Both the position numbers and the translations under genes were made by a program. Positions 46,617 to 56,374 of a DNA stretch of 64,000 nt are shown piece by piece; position 1 is the first letter of the stretch; each line of letters begins with the position of its first letter. The stretch lies in NCBI GenBank assembly GCA_949317995.1, contig OX439044.1, forward strand, positions 14,884,141 through 14,948,140, read 5' to 3'. This stretch comes from Acholoe squamosa (taxonomy: Eukaryota > Annelida > Polychaeta > Phyllodocida > Polynoidae). The notes under the pieces are model-generated. The model searched no databases. It saw only the letters and a program-made list of their open reading frames with translations, and was not told where the DNA came from.

Positions 46617-47475
46617 CATCTATATCGCTATGCCTCCAACTGTCACTGCTAGACATTTTGCATGACTGTGCAGTATTATCCTTGCCTCTCGTTAGCTGTT
46701 TTTCCTAGAACCATGCTCATTTTATTAAGCTAATAATTACACTACAGGTGTTTTCCATCCTAACCTTCCTCCAATCTACTAGCTGACAGTGTAAGGCTAA
46801 CTACGAGTATAGCAAATATAAGTTGCCACTACCACATAGGACTCACTGGAGGGTGAAGGAACCACAAACAGTCCTCACTGTTTAAATTCTTTCAAAGGGA
46901 TTGTCCCCTGAATATTTTAGTTGGAGGGGCTGCACAGTAATGTAGACCCTGAGCATCAATACGATTTTGTGCCAGTCAGACAATGTCCCAGAGCCCTAAC
47001 TGTTCACAGATTTTACTCTTTTTACTTTCAATACTTCTTCTGACCATTAAAAACATTCAAGGATCCTCCTGATAAGCATGATTGTTCTAAAAGGGTGAAG
47101 GAAAAATTAATTAGTGATACCATGGGCAGAATGAGCCAGGCTTTCACCAAGCTTATAGACAGGCTAATTCCTTACCCATTCTTAGACGCACGACCAATTA
47201 TTCCACATACAATTAGATGGAACAAAGTAAAAATCAAGGAAATATAGTCATAGTATAGTTTTATTGGTGGTATAAGCATCTGACAGACAAGAGTTGCCTT
47301 TAAGATCCTGCCAGACTTTGCTCAGCTTGGTGAGAAATCTTTGATATTCTTGAGCCTCATGAAAAAAATATTAGAAGTGGCAATGTTCAGGTGCAATAAC
47401 CATTGACAATGATAGCTGCATAGAATACCTGGTGTGCACATCTTTACAGGTATCTCTGATAGTAATCATAGCAAT
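46617..47475 (-). repeat. Inverted duplicate of 27688-28508
   Basis: Reverse complement of 27688-28508 with indels. Its centre of symmetry (about 37.6 kb) differs from that of the large arms (about 43.3 kb), so it is a separate duplication. Confidence 0.75.
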
Positions 47476-48000
47476 AGGGAGCAATCAAGATTACCGTAAT
47501 ACCTCAGGTAAAAGGCACACCCTCAGTTCAAGGCACAGCTGTAAATTATAAGGCGCACCTGGAGGTTGTTTTTGGCCACTTTAATTCAGATATAATCAAA
47601 CTTTATCAAACCTATATATGCATGTCCAGTCTTTGAGAGGGTCCTATAAGAGGCACATAGGGTTAGTTTCATGTACCTGCCACTCTTTATATACCAGGTG
47701 TTAGGGTAAATACCACTAAATACATCATTCTTATGTATATTGGAATATCGCCTCAGGTGGTTCATTAAGTGCACGGAGGGATTCCAACAGATAAATATCT
47801 AGAGCAGCCAGATTGGTGTTGGTGGGGGGGCGGCAGTATCAGACAGGTATAGTGCCTATTTCCCTTCATTATGAACATCATAATTGGCCTGTGATGAGTT
47901 TTTTACAGGTGCTGAAAGATTAAAATCTGAATACTCACCTGCTACCTGTCAATTATACTAATTGCTGTATCAATTATTTCTAATAAGCAACCGACAAGAA
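47476..48000. other. Gene-free stretch
   Basis: Begins with 'ttaccgtaatacc', similar to the end of the MITE at 29456, but no matching right end was found. No gene. Confidence 0.3.
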
Positions 48001-50299
48001 GATACGAGCCCTTCAGTAGAAACAAAAAAAAACACTATACAAATCACTCCCTAAACTCAATTCAATTGTATTTGAAGCTAACAAAACAGTTGATTTTAGT
48101 GGACGACACTGCATGGGATGGGCAGATATGTCATAATGAGGGTGAGCCAGAATAGTTCTATAAGGAAGAATTGATTCTAATATTCATTGATGACTGACGA
48201 TGAAACAGCACTCATAACTGATAGGTTATCTACCCATGCCAGAAGGGAAACGATGCCAGGCACTGAGTTGAAAAGTGCAATAGCCTACATTAAATTTCTC
48301 AGTCCGAGTTGTACATAGTAGGTCATCCATGAGTTCTTGCTACAAGTTGAGAGTCAACCCATCAGTACAGAAGCCTGCTTTTACATGGGCCCTGTGTAGA
48401 TATAGAAGAATTAGAATTTCCAGACCCACCTCCCCTTGTTGTGTAGCCCAATTGCCCTGAGATATATACCTACCTGGCCCTATCCTGGATAGGGAACTGT
48501 CTTTGTATTTTGATTTGAGAGAAAATGTTATCCGAAGCCATCAATTATAAAAAAATTAGATATTGATACAGTAGAAAGCTATTTTGGAGAATCTAGATAG
48601 TGTGTCTAGTGAAATCTATTGCAATTTGAGGCTAGATGTTTAGTCTGTTTATTGTATACCCTTATGGGTGTGTTTATTAAGCTGTCCTTTTAACCTCCTG
48701 TTTCAACAGAGAATGCAGCACTGGCTGCCAAAGTAAAGAAATAAAGATGAATTGTTTCCTGCCATCCCAGTCACCACCTGGATAGAGCATTTAGTTATCT
48801 AGGCTGTAAAGGAGTTATTCTACGACACAGCTTTGACACTGCACAGCATCACATGAACATATGGTTATTTAATGGCTAGGTATTGTGTTAAAGTGTATAC
48901 ACATTATATACTCATTTGTCATCCCAGTGCATCAATGTAATTTCCCAGTATTGCATTTATGCATCATGCCAATGCTACATGTTTGAGACACTCTCAAATT
49001 GTCACATGATGTACAATTTCTGAGTACTGGCAAGTGGACGCACCAGCACTGCATTTGTGCCTCATGGCAACAATGATGCATCAAGCTATGCCTGTAGCCT
49101 GAATGTGCAGCTTATACAAAGGATATCCCCTTTGCTATGACTTGTAAAGTGCACCTGAACTACTTATGGATGCCTTATTAGGAGGTAGCGGAATGCATTA
49201 TTGACCAATAAAATAATGTATACCCTTCATTCACTGCAGAATCTATACGGTGCATTTCATTCATTACATAATAACTCTCTGGTTACCAGTTCAAATAATG
49301 ATAGACCTACTGGATGACTTGCGACCTTGGTATAGACACGGATCTTCACTAAAATCTTCGCAAAATCAAACCACATCTCTGTCTTATAGCCATTTCCTCA
49401 ATGGTAGTGTAGTATTCCCAGACGTTTTTTTGGGAAAGGACTAGCTTTCTTTAAACCAATGTGCCTTGTCTCACACATGTACATCCATATTGCCCCCTAG
49501 CCCACCCTCTCCCAAGCACACACCACACCATGCACACAGGTATCTGCCTAGCACATCACCCATCTCATTTTGTCTGGTTACTATTTATAGCAGATATGGC
49601 TTATTTACCCACTGCTTGATCAATGACTTTGGGGACTGGGTTGTGTTATCACTGGGGAGGCTGCACGGATCATGAGATTCTTCAGTGTCTGAATCGTCCC
49701 TATCATCCGCCTGAAGGCATCCTTCAGTTACAGCAGACTGAGTACCTGGGGTGGCTTCACTAGTGCTGTGCAGCTACTCCCCTCAGTGGATGGGTGCCTT
49801 TCATTTTTGTCAGAGCCACAACTTCATATAGGGGAAGAAGAAGGAAGAGAATTAAACTGATATCTGTGGTTCCAATGCCTTTTAAGATATATTATACATG
49901 TAGTTCTACACCTCTTCTTTTTATGGGGAATCCCAAATATGTAACTTAGAATCACAAAGGTGGGAAGGATAGTAATTAATAGCCTAGGTGCCGTCTAGAG
50001 GCACCTTGCAGCGAAGGACGTACGGTGGGTTATTGGTGATTCTGAACCGTAAGACCACCCTGATCACAGATCCAAACGATACCAAGCTGGCATTGCTGGG
50101 GAAATTCTGTAAAACATGTTTTTCCAAAATGGCCACCAGAAAAGCTAATTTCTTCTCAACTAACGGGCATAGAGAATTGTAACAGCAAGGTATATGTTTA
50201 CAAGGTCATACATTCAGCTTTTTTTCTTGTGAAATCAGTACACTAACATGTATACAATATTTTATACCTATATCATATCATTATTCAAGGTGAGCATAG

Positions 50300-50640
50300 T
50301 AGGTCACAAGGTCAAGGTCAAGGTCAAATCTGCCATTCAACCTCATTTCAGCAGTTTCTGTGTGAAATCAATAAAAATAACAAGTATATAATGGTTGGTA
50401 CCTATATCAAAGCACTACTTAAGGTCAGCCTCAAAGGTCACAAGGTTAAGGTCAAGTTTAATATCTAGGTCAAAGTCACCTTTTAGCTATCATCATGAGA
50501 AATACTGCTTTCTAACAATTTAGGGTGTTGTAGGTCACAAGGCCAAGGTCAAATTAATAGTCAAAGTAATATTCCACCACCAAGGATATGACAAATGTTA
50601 ACTAATATAGTAGGTCACAAGGTCAAGGTCATTGTGAATT
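50300..50640 (+). repeat. AGGTCA-rich repeats in the left terminal repeat
   Basis: 'aggtcacaaggtcaaggtca' or variants recur near 50310, 50430, 50530 and 50610, about 80-120 bp apart. They give AGGTCA half-sites as direct repeats with 0 and 2 bp spacing. The right inverted arm keeps two of them (about 56660 and 56795). Nuclear-receptor-like sites by sequence; function is inference. Confidence 0.6.
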
Positions 50641-50993
50641 TAATTTGTGTCAAGGTAACATAATGAAAAATGATAACCAATATTAGTAGAGAGATTATGT
50701 CTATAACAAAGCACTACTCTGTGCCCATGTTACATTGGAGATGCATCGTCAATGTCAAGTTCATTGACTAAGAAAACCTGTGCTTTTACATGGGAAGTAA
50801 TAGTGTAATTCATATCAATACAGGCGCAAACTAATATTTAACAATAACAATGTTATATACATTTTTTTTTCATGTCCTATAAATAGGCATTTATTGTAAC
50901 TGCAGATGGCGATTTTCTGTTACAATATGAAGACAGGATATACAAGATTGGATACATTTGTTTCCTTGAATAGATATAAAAACAGTTTCACAA

Positions 50994-51285
50994 AAAGCAT
51001 ATTGGCATCATGTTGGTAAGTCGGTAATTCCAGTTAATTACTATATAGCATATCCAATGGTGTTTCTATGTGTTTACAAAACTTGTGTTTGCGTATGATT
51101 TCAAAAAATCTCTAGTACAATATAATTCTAATCACATATATAGTCATTTCAATTTACCTGCCTGCCACTTTAAGAACATTTCTATTATTAATCCTTTACG
51201 GTGAGAGGGACAAGGGAGTAACGCAGTGATGGACTTGGGCCAGTTTAAACAGAACTACCGGCCTATTTATTGAAAAAACAAAGAA
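50994..51285 (-). repeat. Terminal direct repeat, downstream copy (292 bp)
   Basis: Same length as 52849-53140, no indels, offset 1855 bp. Carries the 'ctttacggtgagaggg...aactaccgg' segment near one end. Confidence 0.85.
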
Positions 51286-51473
51286 AAAACAAAAGAATTT
51301 TCCCCAGCTGTGACCAAGCACCAGACCCTCCAGCATGAGGGTTGGTAGCAGCAATGTAGGTCAGCACCTGACAGGTAACACACACCTGTACAGGTAGGAC
51401 ACCTGTAGTGGGACAAGTGGCTCCACCTGAGTATCAATACCGGTAACCATATGATCGTTCCCTTACATTACTC

Positions 51474-51542
51474 CTTTACGGTGAGAGGGACAAGGGAGTA
51501 ACGCAGTGATGGACTTGGGCCAGTTTAAACAGAACTACCGGC
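51474..51542 (-). repeat. Third, internal copy of the 69-bp repeat segment
   Basis: 'cctttacggtgagagggaca' through 'cagaactaccgg' is identical to the segments inside both terminal repeats (about 51192-51261 and 53047-53116). It occupies the place where YR elements keep internal or split repeat pieces used to rebuild ends. Confidence 0.8.
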
Positions 51543-51648
51543 AACTCCAAGTAAAGGAATATAACAATATATAGTTAAACATCAAGAAAATGAAAGTTCA
51601 CACTCTCGAAACATGGTAAATATACTATGTCTAAGCGATAGTCATAAC

Positions 51649-52617
51649 TCAAATCGACAACTCTTTTCCCAAGCAGCTTGACACTACCATGTCAGTCTCA
51701 ATACGTGTGTGATAGGGTTTAGTCAGGTACAATAAGGCGGCCATACTGGCCCAGTCCCCGGCCTGATGTATGTCCTCCAAAGAGAGTCCCATACGGTACA
51801 TGTATAGAGCTCCCGCTCTCCTGAGGGAGTGCATGCCAGCGTGTTCTGAAGGTAAGTCGGCTAAAAACATTAACCTCTTCAGAAATTTCAGCAATTGACC
51901 GTAAGTGACTGGTACCAGTTCTGAGTTCTTGGGAAGTACAAAAGCTGGAGCTGATGGGTCAGAACTGGGGAATTCATTTAAATGACGTCTGACTAGACTT
52001 GCAGCACATAGGGGAGATCCGGGGGCATAAGTGATTGGCACCTTGTCTACTCTCTGGCCATGCTGAATAGTCTTAGAACTAGACACGGCCAGCTCCATGC
52101 CCCAGTCTGTGAAACTAACCGCTCCGCGCCTGAGATAATGAACTCCAACAGCTGAGATAGAGTCTGGGACAATATTAGATTTCCTGAGTAGCCCTCTAAA
52201 GCTCAGTGCCAGGCAGGTCCATAGGACTCTATCACGAGTTTGACTCATGTCGACAAATTTATACATATTGAGTATGTCTTTTAAGGTGAACGATGGGCGC
52301 ACTGGTTCAGGATCACCTAAGACCCTGCGAACCCCAGCTAAAGTCATAATGAATTCAAAAGAAGAGCGGATAAACTTGACATCATAACCATAGTACATAT
52401 TCAACGAGATCACTCCGCTAACATAATTTTGGATAGTCGAGTACTTAAGACTTCTCGCCATGTCCACGACATAACGGCACATATGTTGAGCGTCTGGTGT
52501 GAGGATTGAGTTACTGAAACTTATGTAACGCTTCCACTGGGAAGCCTTTGTCCTCCACGTACTGGGGGCCCATGCCTTGGACCTATACTCGGCTGCTTCC
52601 AAGTCTAACTGGCACAC
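51649..52617 (-). CDS. Tyrosine recombinase (DIRS/Ngaro-type)
   Basis: 322 codons, intact. The N-terminal SAM-like core-binding part runs about residues 10-100 ('WRTKASQWKRYISFSNSILT'), and the catalytic domain from about 108. Candidate catalytic residues are Arg145 in 'RGLLRKSNIVP', Lys183 in 'SKTIQ', His263 and Arg266 in 'MHSLRRAG', Trp289 in 'GDWAS' and Tyr297 in 'LLYLTKP'. These are the R-K-H-R-(H/W)-Y set of the family. 'LRKSNIVP' followed by 'LRRG' is common in DIRS/Ngaro recombinases. It would integrate circular cDNA without a target duplication. The start is the first Met; the fused upstream RNase H frame ends 8 bp before it. Apparently undamaged, unlike every other mobile gene here. 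Confidence 0.85.
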   Translation of the reverse strand: MCQLDLEAAEYRSKAWAPSTWRTKASQWKRYISFSNSILTPDAQHMCRYVVDMARSLKYSTIQNYVSGVISLNMYYGYDVKFIRSSFEFIMTLAGVRRVLGDPEPVRPSFTLKDILNMYKFVDMSQTRDRVLWTCLALSFRGLLRKSNIVPDSISAVGVHYLRRGAVSFTDWGMELAVSSSKTIQHGQRVDKVPITYAPGSPLCAASLVRRHLNEFPSSDPSAPAFVLPKNSELVPVTYGQLLKFLKRLMFLADLPSEHAGMHSLRRAGALYMYRMGLSLEDIHQAGDWASMAALLYLTKPYHTRIETDMVVSSCLGKELSI

Positions 52618-52624
52618 TCGTTGA

Positions 52625-52855
52625 CTAGCGTCTACAACAAAGAAAAACAGGCAAGTCTTTAGAGCATGTGGCCCTTGAAATCGTGTCTGGGATATGGATA
52701 CTCACTAAGTGACAGGTAAATATAACACATAACCAGAAAATTTTTCTCAACAAAATCATTGAGGCGTCATTGTCACTTCTACCCTTGTTGATGGCATGCA
52801 TAACTTGTGTATTGTCAGTAACACAATATATTTTGTGATCTCTCCAATAAAGCAT
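52625..52855 (-). pseudogene. RNase H remnant of the YR retroelement
   Basis: 76 codons. 'IYCVTDNTQVMHAINKGRSD' (residues 9-28) is the RNase H strand with the catalytic TDN Asp (Asp14). 'ILLRKIFWLCVIFTCHLVSI' follows as in DIRS-type RNase H before 'HIPDTISRA', where HxPG...N..AD is degraded. The first five codons come from the terminal repeat, so the domain is cut at the repeat junction. Reverse transcriptase is absent upstream. Confidence 0.75.
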
Positions 52856-53140
52856 ATTGGCATCATTTTGGTAAGTCGGTAATTCCAGTTAATTACTATA
52901 TAGCATATCCAATGGTGTTTCTATGTGTTTACAAAACTTGTTTTTGCATATGATTTCAAAAAATCTCTAGTACAATATAATTCTAATCACATATATAGTC
53001 ATTTCAATTTACCTGCCTGCCACTTTAAGAACATTTCTATTATTAATCCTTTACGGTGAGAGGGACAAGGGAGTAACGCAGTGATGGACTTGGGCCAGTT
53101 TAAACAGAACTACCGGCCTATTTATTGAAAAAACAAAGAA
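52849..53140 (-). repeat. Terminal direct repeat, upstream copy (292 bp)
   Basis: Partner of 50994-51285. Immediately outside, 53141-53161 repeats 'cactttaagaacatttctat', which also occurs inside the repeat at about 53026. So the 'tattaatcc...caaagaa' segment is itself bracketed by a 20-bp direct repeat. Confidence 0.8.
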
Positions 53141-53612
53141 CACTTTAAGAACATTTCTATTAAAAACAATATGAACAGGGATGAAATTATTTACATTTGA
53201 TGATAATGAAATCTCTTTTGGAATAATAATCACAGGTTTTTGTTGGGCATAAATTAGTAGCATTACAACATTCAGCTTTAAAGAGCAAAGACTCATTAGG
53301 TCTTTAATCGTAAGTGAGTTTACTGCCTTCCAGTTCTCATCTCTTGTATATATTTCTCCTTCATATTTCTCCTTTTATATCTGTACCATTTCACTTTTTG
53401 ATATCTCTTTAAAATTTTTCCTTCACTGATAAATACTGGACCTCACATGGTAATTCGTTCCACAATTTTATACCTCTATAAAGTGGACCTTTTTTGAATG
53501 ATTGAAGTCTATACCGCCTTTCAAAGAAAACTATCTTATCATTCTGTCTTGTCCTCCTGTCTGTATGAGTATACAATTCCTCTAAGACTATTTTCTGTAT
53601 CTGAGCCTTCCT

Positions 53613-54275
53613 TTACATTAATGAAGTGAGCAGCTCCTTTCTCCGTGCCTCCAGCATTGGTACTTCACATCTGGCATGCAGCCCTACAATAGTTTCATGT
53701 CTCTTTTTCACCTTAAGACAGATTCTTAATCCCTGGTTTTGTATTATTTGTAACCTTGCAATATCTGCTACATTAGCACAGTCAGTGATAAAGCAACAAT
53801 AGTTAAATATGGGGAGTATACACTGTTTGTAGAACGATATGCTAGCTTTCTCCTGTAGAAGATGTCTAATTTTTGCAAGCTTAAAAATAGAGGCTGCAGC
53901 CTTTCTTACAGTGTCATTTAAGAAGGAGGCCATAGTGAGTTTACTATCAATGATGACCCCTAGATATGTGTATTTGTTTACAACTTTAAGTTTCTGTCCA
54001 TTTATATTTACATCTAGATTTTGTAAATTTGGTGCTCTTTTGGGAGAGGAGAACCACATGCACTGAGTCTTATCAACATTAATAGTCATAAGGTTGTTAT
54101 CACACCATAGACCTATTCTATTAAGATCCACTTGCAGATTTCTGATAGCCATCTTATCTCTTCTTTCATTTGTATAGAGTACAATATCATCTGCATGCAT
54201 AATGACCTTTGAGAAATGTATTTCCTCTGTGATATCATTAAGATATATAACCACCATATACCAGGATCTAAGCAT
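53613..54275 (-). pseudogene. LINE RT C-terminal fragment
   Basis: 220 codons. 'VIMHADDIVLYTNERRDK' (from about residue 23) is the YADD box with His for the Tyr. 'MTINVDKTQCMWFSSPKRAP', 'VVNKYTYLGVIIDSKLTM' and 'YKQCILPIFNYCCFITDCAN' are the thumb. Truncated at the 5' side near 54265, where it abuts another decayed gene; 5' truncation is usual for LINE insertions. Same family pattern as 39879-40279. Confidence 0.85.
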
Positions 54276-54870
54276 ATGCAGGCTTGGAAGAGTGCCCTTT
54301 GAACATCAGGTTTAAATGCCTCAGAAGTAGGTGGCAAGGTCTTGAGCTAAGGTGATAACACCAAACTACCTCTCCCATTCTTACCTTTCCATACTTTGAA
54401 TCAGAGGATCCCCATATTGTCTATCTAAAGCTGTTCATAGTAGGCTCTCATAAATATTGTTGCCTCATGGACAACATCCGCTAAGTTTGATGCTACATTT
54501 CCTAAAATGTAAATATAGACCTTCAAAATCTATGTCCAAGCATTGTCTAGCAGAGTCTTGATATCAAGCATCCTGTATCCTTTGAGATTTCTCCCATAAG
54601 TATGGCACGGTCTAGTTCATGCTTATGCTAGTAGTCAGACAAAGATATCAGTGTCTTCTGCAAGAACCTTGATGGCATATAGTTCATCTTCATTCATTAT
54701 AGAGAGGATTTGGTGAATTATGATGACATCTGCCTCTCTGTGAGTTGTCTGCATGTCTGACCTGTGAATACAAAGCCCTTTACTGAATTCAAGGTAAACA
54801 TTTTCTTCCTTGACTTCATCATCAATACTTACAATGTAGTCCATCACCAGTGCATAATCCACAACATAGC
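54265..54870 (-). pseudogene. Decayed gene of an uncharacterised transposon-associated family
   Basis: The 75-codon segment 54635-54862 ends 'HREADVIIIHQI' ... 'IKVLAEDTDIFV'. About 120 codons later, in another frame (54260-54337), 'PPTSEAFKPDVQRALFQACI' appears. From memory, these three signatures (READVxIxHQ, DTDVFVLL, LPPTSEAF...RAHFQ) occur in this order in a large family of unnamed invertebrate repeat proteins with a C-terminal Cys-rich part. The acidic DTD may be nuclease-like; that is inference. Stops and frameshifts break it, and the LINE fragment follows at its 3' end. Confidence 0.5.
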
Positions 54871-55024
54871 ACAGCCATCAATCATGATGTGTATTATCTT
54901 TGGGGTGACCTCTGCGGAAATTTGAGCTTGTTCTTTTATGTAGACTTGTTCTTTGGAGTACACAATTCACCAGTATCCATGAGACAGGTACAGCTGCCAA
55001 CTCATATGAGAGGGTGTCCTCTAG

Positions 55025-56374
55025 CAGGGGCGTAGGAAAAGGGGGGGGGGCAGGGAGGCCTGGCCCCCCCCCCCCAATCACAAGGGAGGTGGGGGCCTGA
55101 GTATGTCTGGGCCCCCCCAAATTTGCCAAGAATTCATAATAGTAAGAAGCTAAAACTTTGCATCTCAAAGTAGGGTAAATTAAGGCACCCATCTTGGACG
55201 CTCCTGACCAAACCTTCAAATAATATAAATCCTATTTTTTATTGCACTAATGGGATCATGATACCTGATCACATATATTTATGGAGGGGTTTTAATAAAT
55301 CTGTCCATAACACATTAATAAAATAACTGTATATATTCTGATGCTAAAATGCCAAATTGCCCCTACAGTCGGACAGCTCAGATTAGGAATGACCCTAGAG
55401 TCAGACACTTTGTTAAATGATTGTTATAAAGGATAAATGCATATGAAATATTCTGTAAAGGCAGCTAGCATTAGTCTGGAATGTATACACTACTTGGTTA
55501 ATGTTCAGAATAACTAAGATATGTATTTGTGAACACCTGTAACAGTATATTGTGCAGGCTGAAATCTATATGACTTCCACAGGGCAGATGGAGCACAGAT
55601 TGGACGCAGGTGTTAGATAGGTAAAACCAAGAAAAGGTTGAATATTCATGGTTGGGTGTACAGGTATAGTGTAAGAGATTCATTTTATGAAAAAAGATCC
55701 AATCTAAAAATACTTCAACCATTATGTAATTGTGTCCCAGAGATGGTGCAATTGGTGTCCAACTTTATGTGTAATTTTATAGTGACATAAGCGTGTCTCC
55801 AAAAATATGATATGAGTGATGTATCCTGGTATGCTAAGTCAAATGATTAGCTAAAACCCCTATTTTGCCATTGCAATACATAGCAATACTGTAGACATGC
55901 TGGTGAAGGTGCAAAAGATGGAAGAATTAAACGAGATTTCCAATTCACTCAACATTCTGCATGAGCAGAATATACCAAGAACACACCAGGTTTACACAGT
56001 TATAAAGCCATGTATGCAGAGACTTATATTTGTTATACTGTAATAAGTAGAGAGAATAACACTTTAATTTTCATATCAGGTTCATATGATAGCCAGAATT
56101 CTGATATTGATTATGTAATTCAGTCCCAAAGGTGTCCGACTGTAGGTGTCTGTCCGACTCAGGGTGCGTCTACCCTAGATTGATATAGCAATGGGATACA
56201 AAAAATGGGGGCCTGGGCATCAAGTCAGATCTAAAATTCATAAAAAATTATCTTTCTATACAAATATTATATAGATATGTATTGGCGCTATTACGCTTGA
56301 GCCGACAATTCAAGGTGGCCAAGGTGGGGCCCCTGCTGGGCCCCCCCAAAGAAGATTTGCTTCCTATGTCTCTG
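55025..56374. mobile_element. 1.35-kb hAT-like element, 5-bp target duplication TCTAG
   Basis: TCTAG flanks both ends (55020-55024 and 56375-56379). Ends CAGGGGCGTAGGAAAA and (complement) CAGAGACATAGGAAGC are imperfect inverted repeats, close to those of 33940-34102. Long G and C runs sit near both ends. No transposase frame. The 5-bp duplication and CAGGGGCGTAGG-type ends suggest a hAT subgroup. Confidence 0.7.

Larger units (their letters stand above)
50994..53140 (-). mobile_element. DIRS/Ngaro-type tyrosine-recombinase retroelement, deleted
   Basis: Two 292-bp direct repeats (50994-51285, 52849-53140) with three differences by eye flank an RNase H remnant and a complete tyrosine recombinase, both minus strand. 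A 69-bp piece of the repeat is present a third time at 51474-51542, between the recombinase and the downstream repeat. Such split/internal repeats are typical of YR retroelements. There is no target duplication, as expected for recombinase integration. gag and reverse transcriptase are missing: the internal part starts abruptly in RNase H. Confidence 0.75.

Noticed and set aside
50280-50650. Short direct repeats considered as a CRISPR array
   Set aside because: Repeats are degenerate, unevenly spaced AGGTCA half-sites in animal DNA; no spacers of uniform length and no cas genes.
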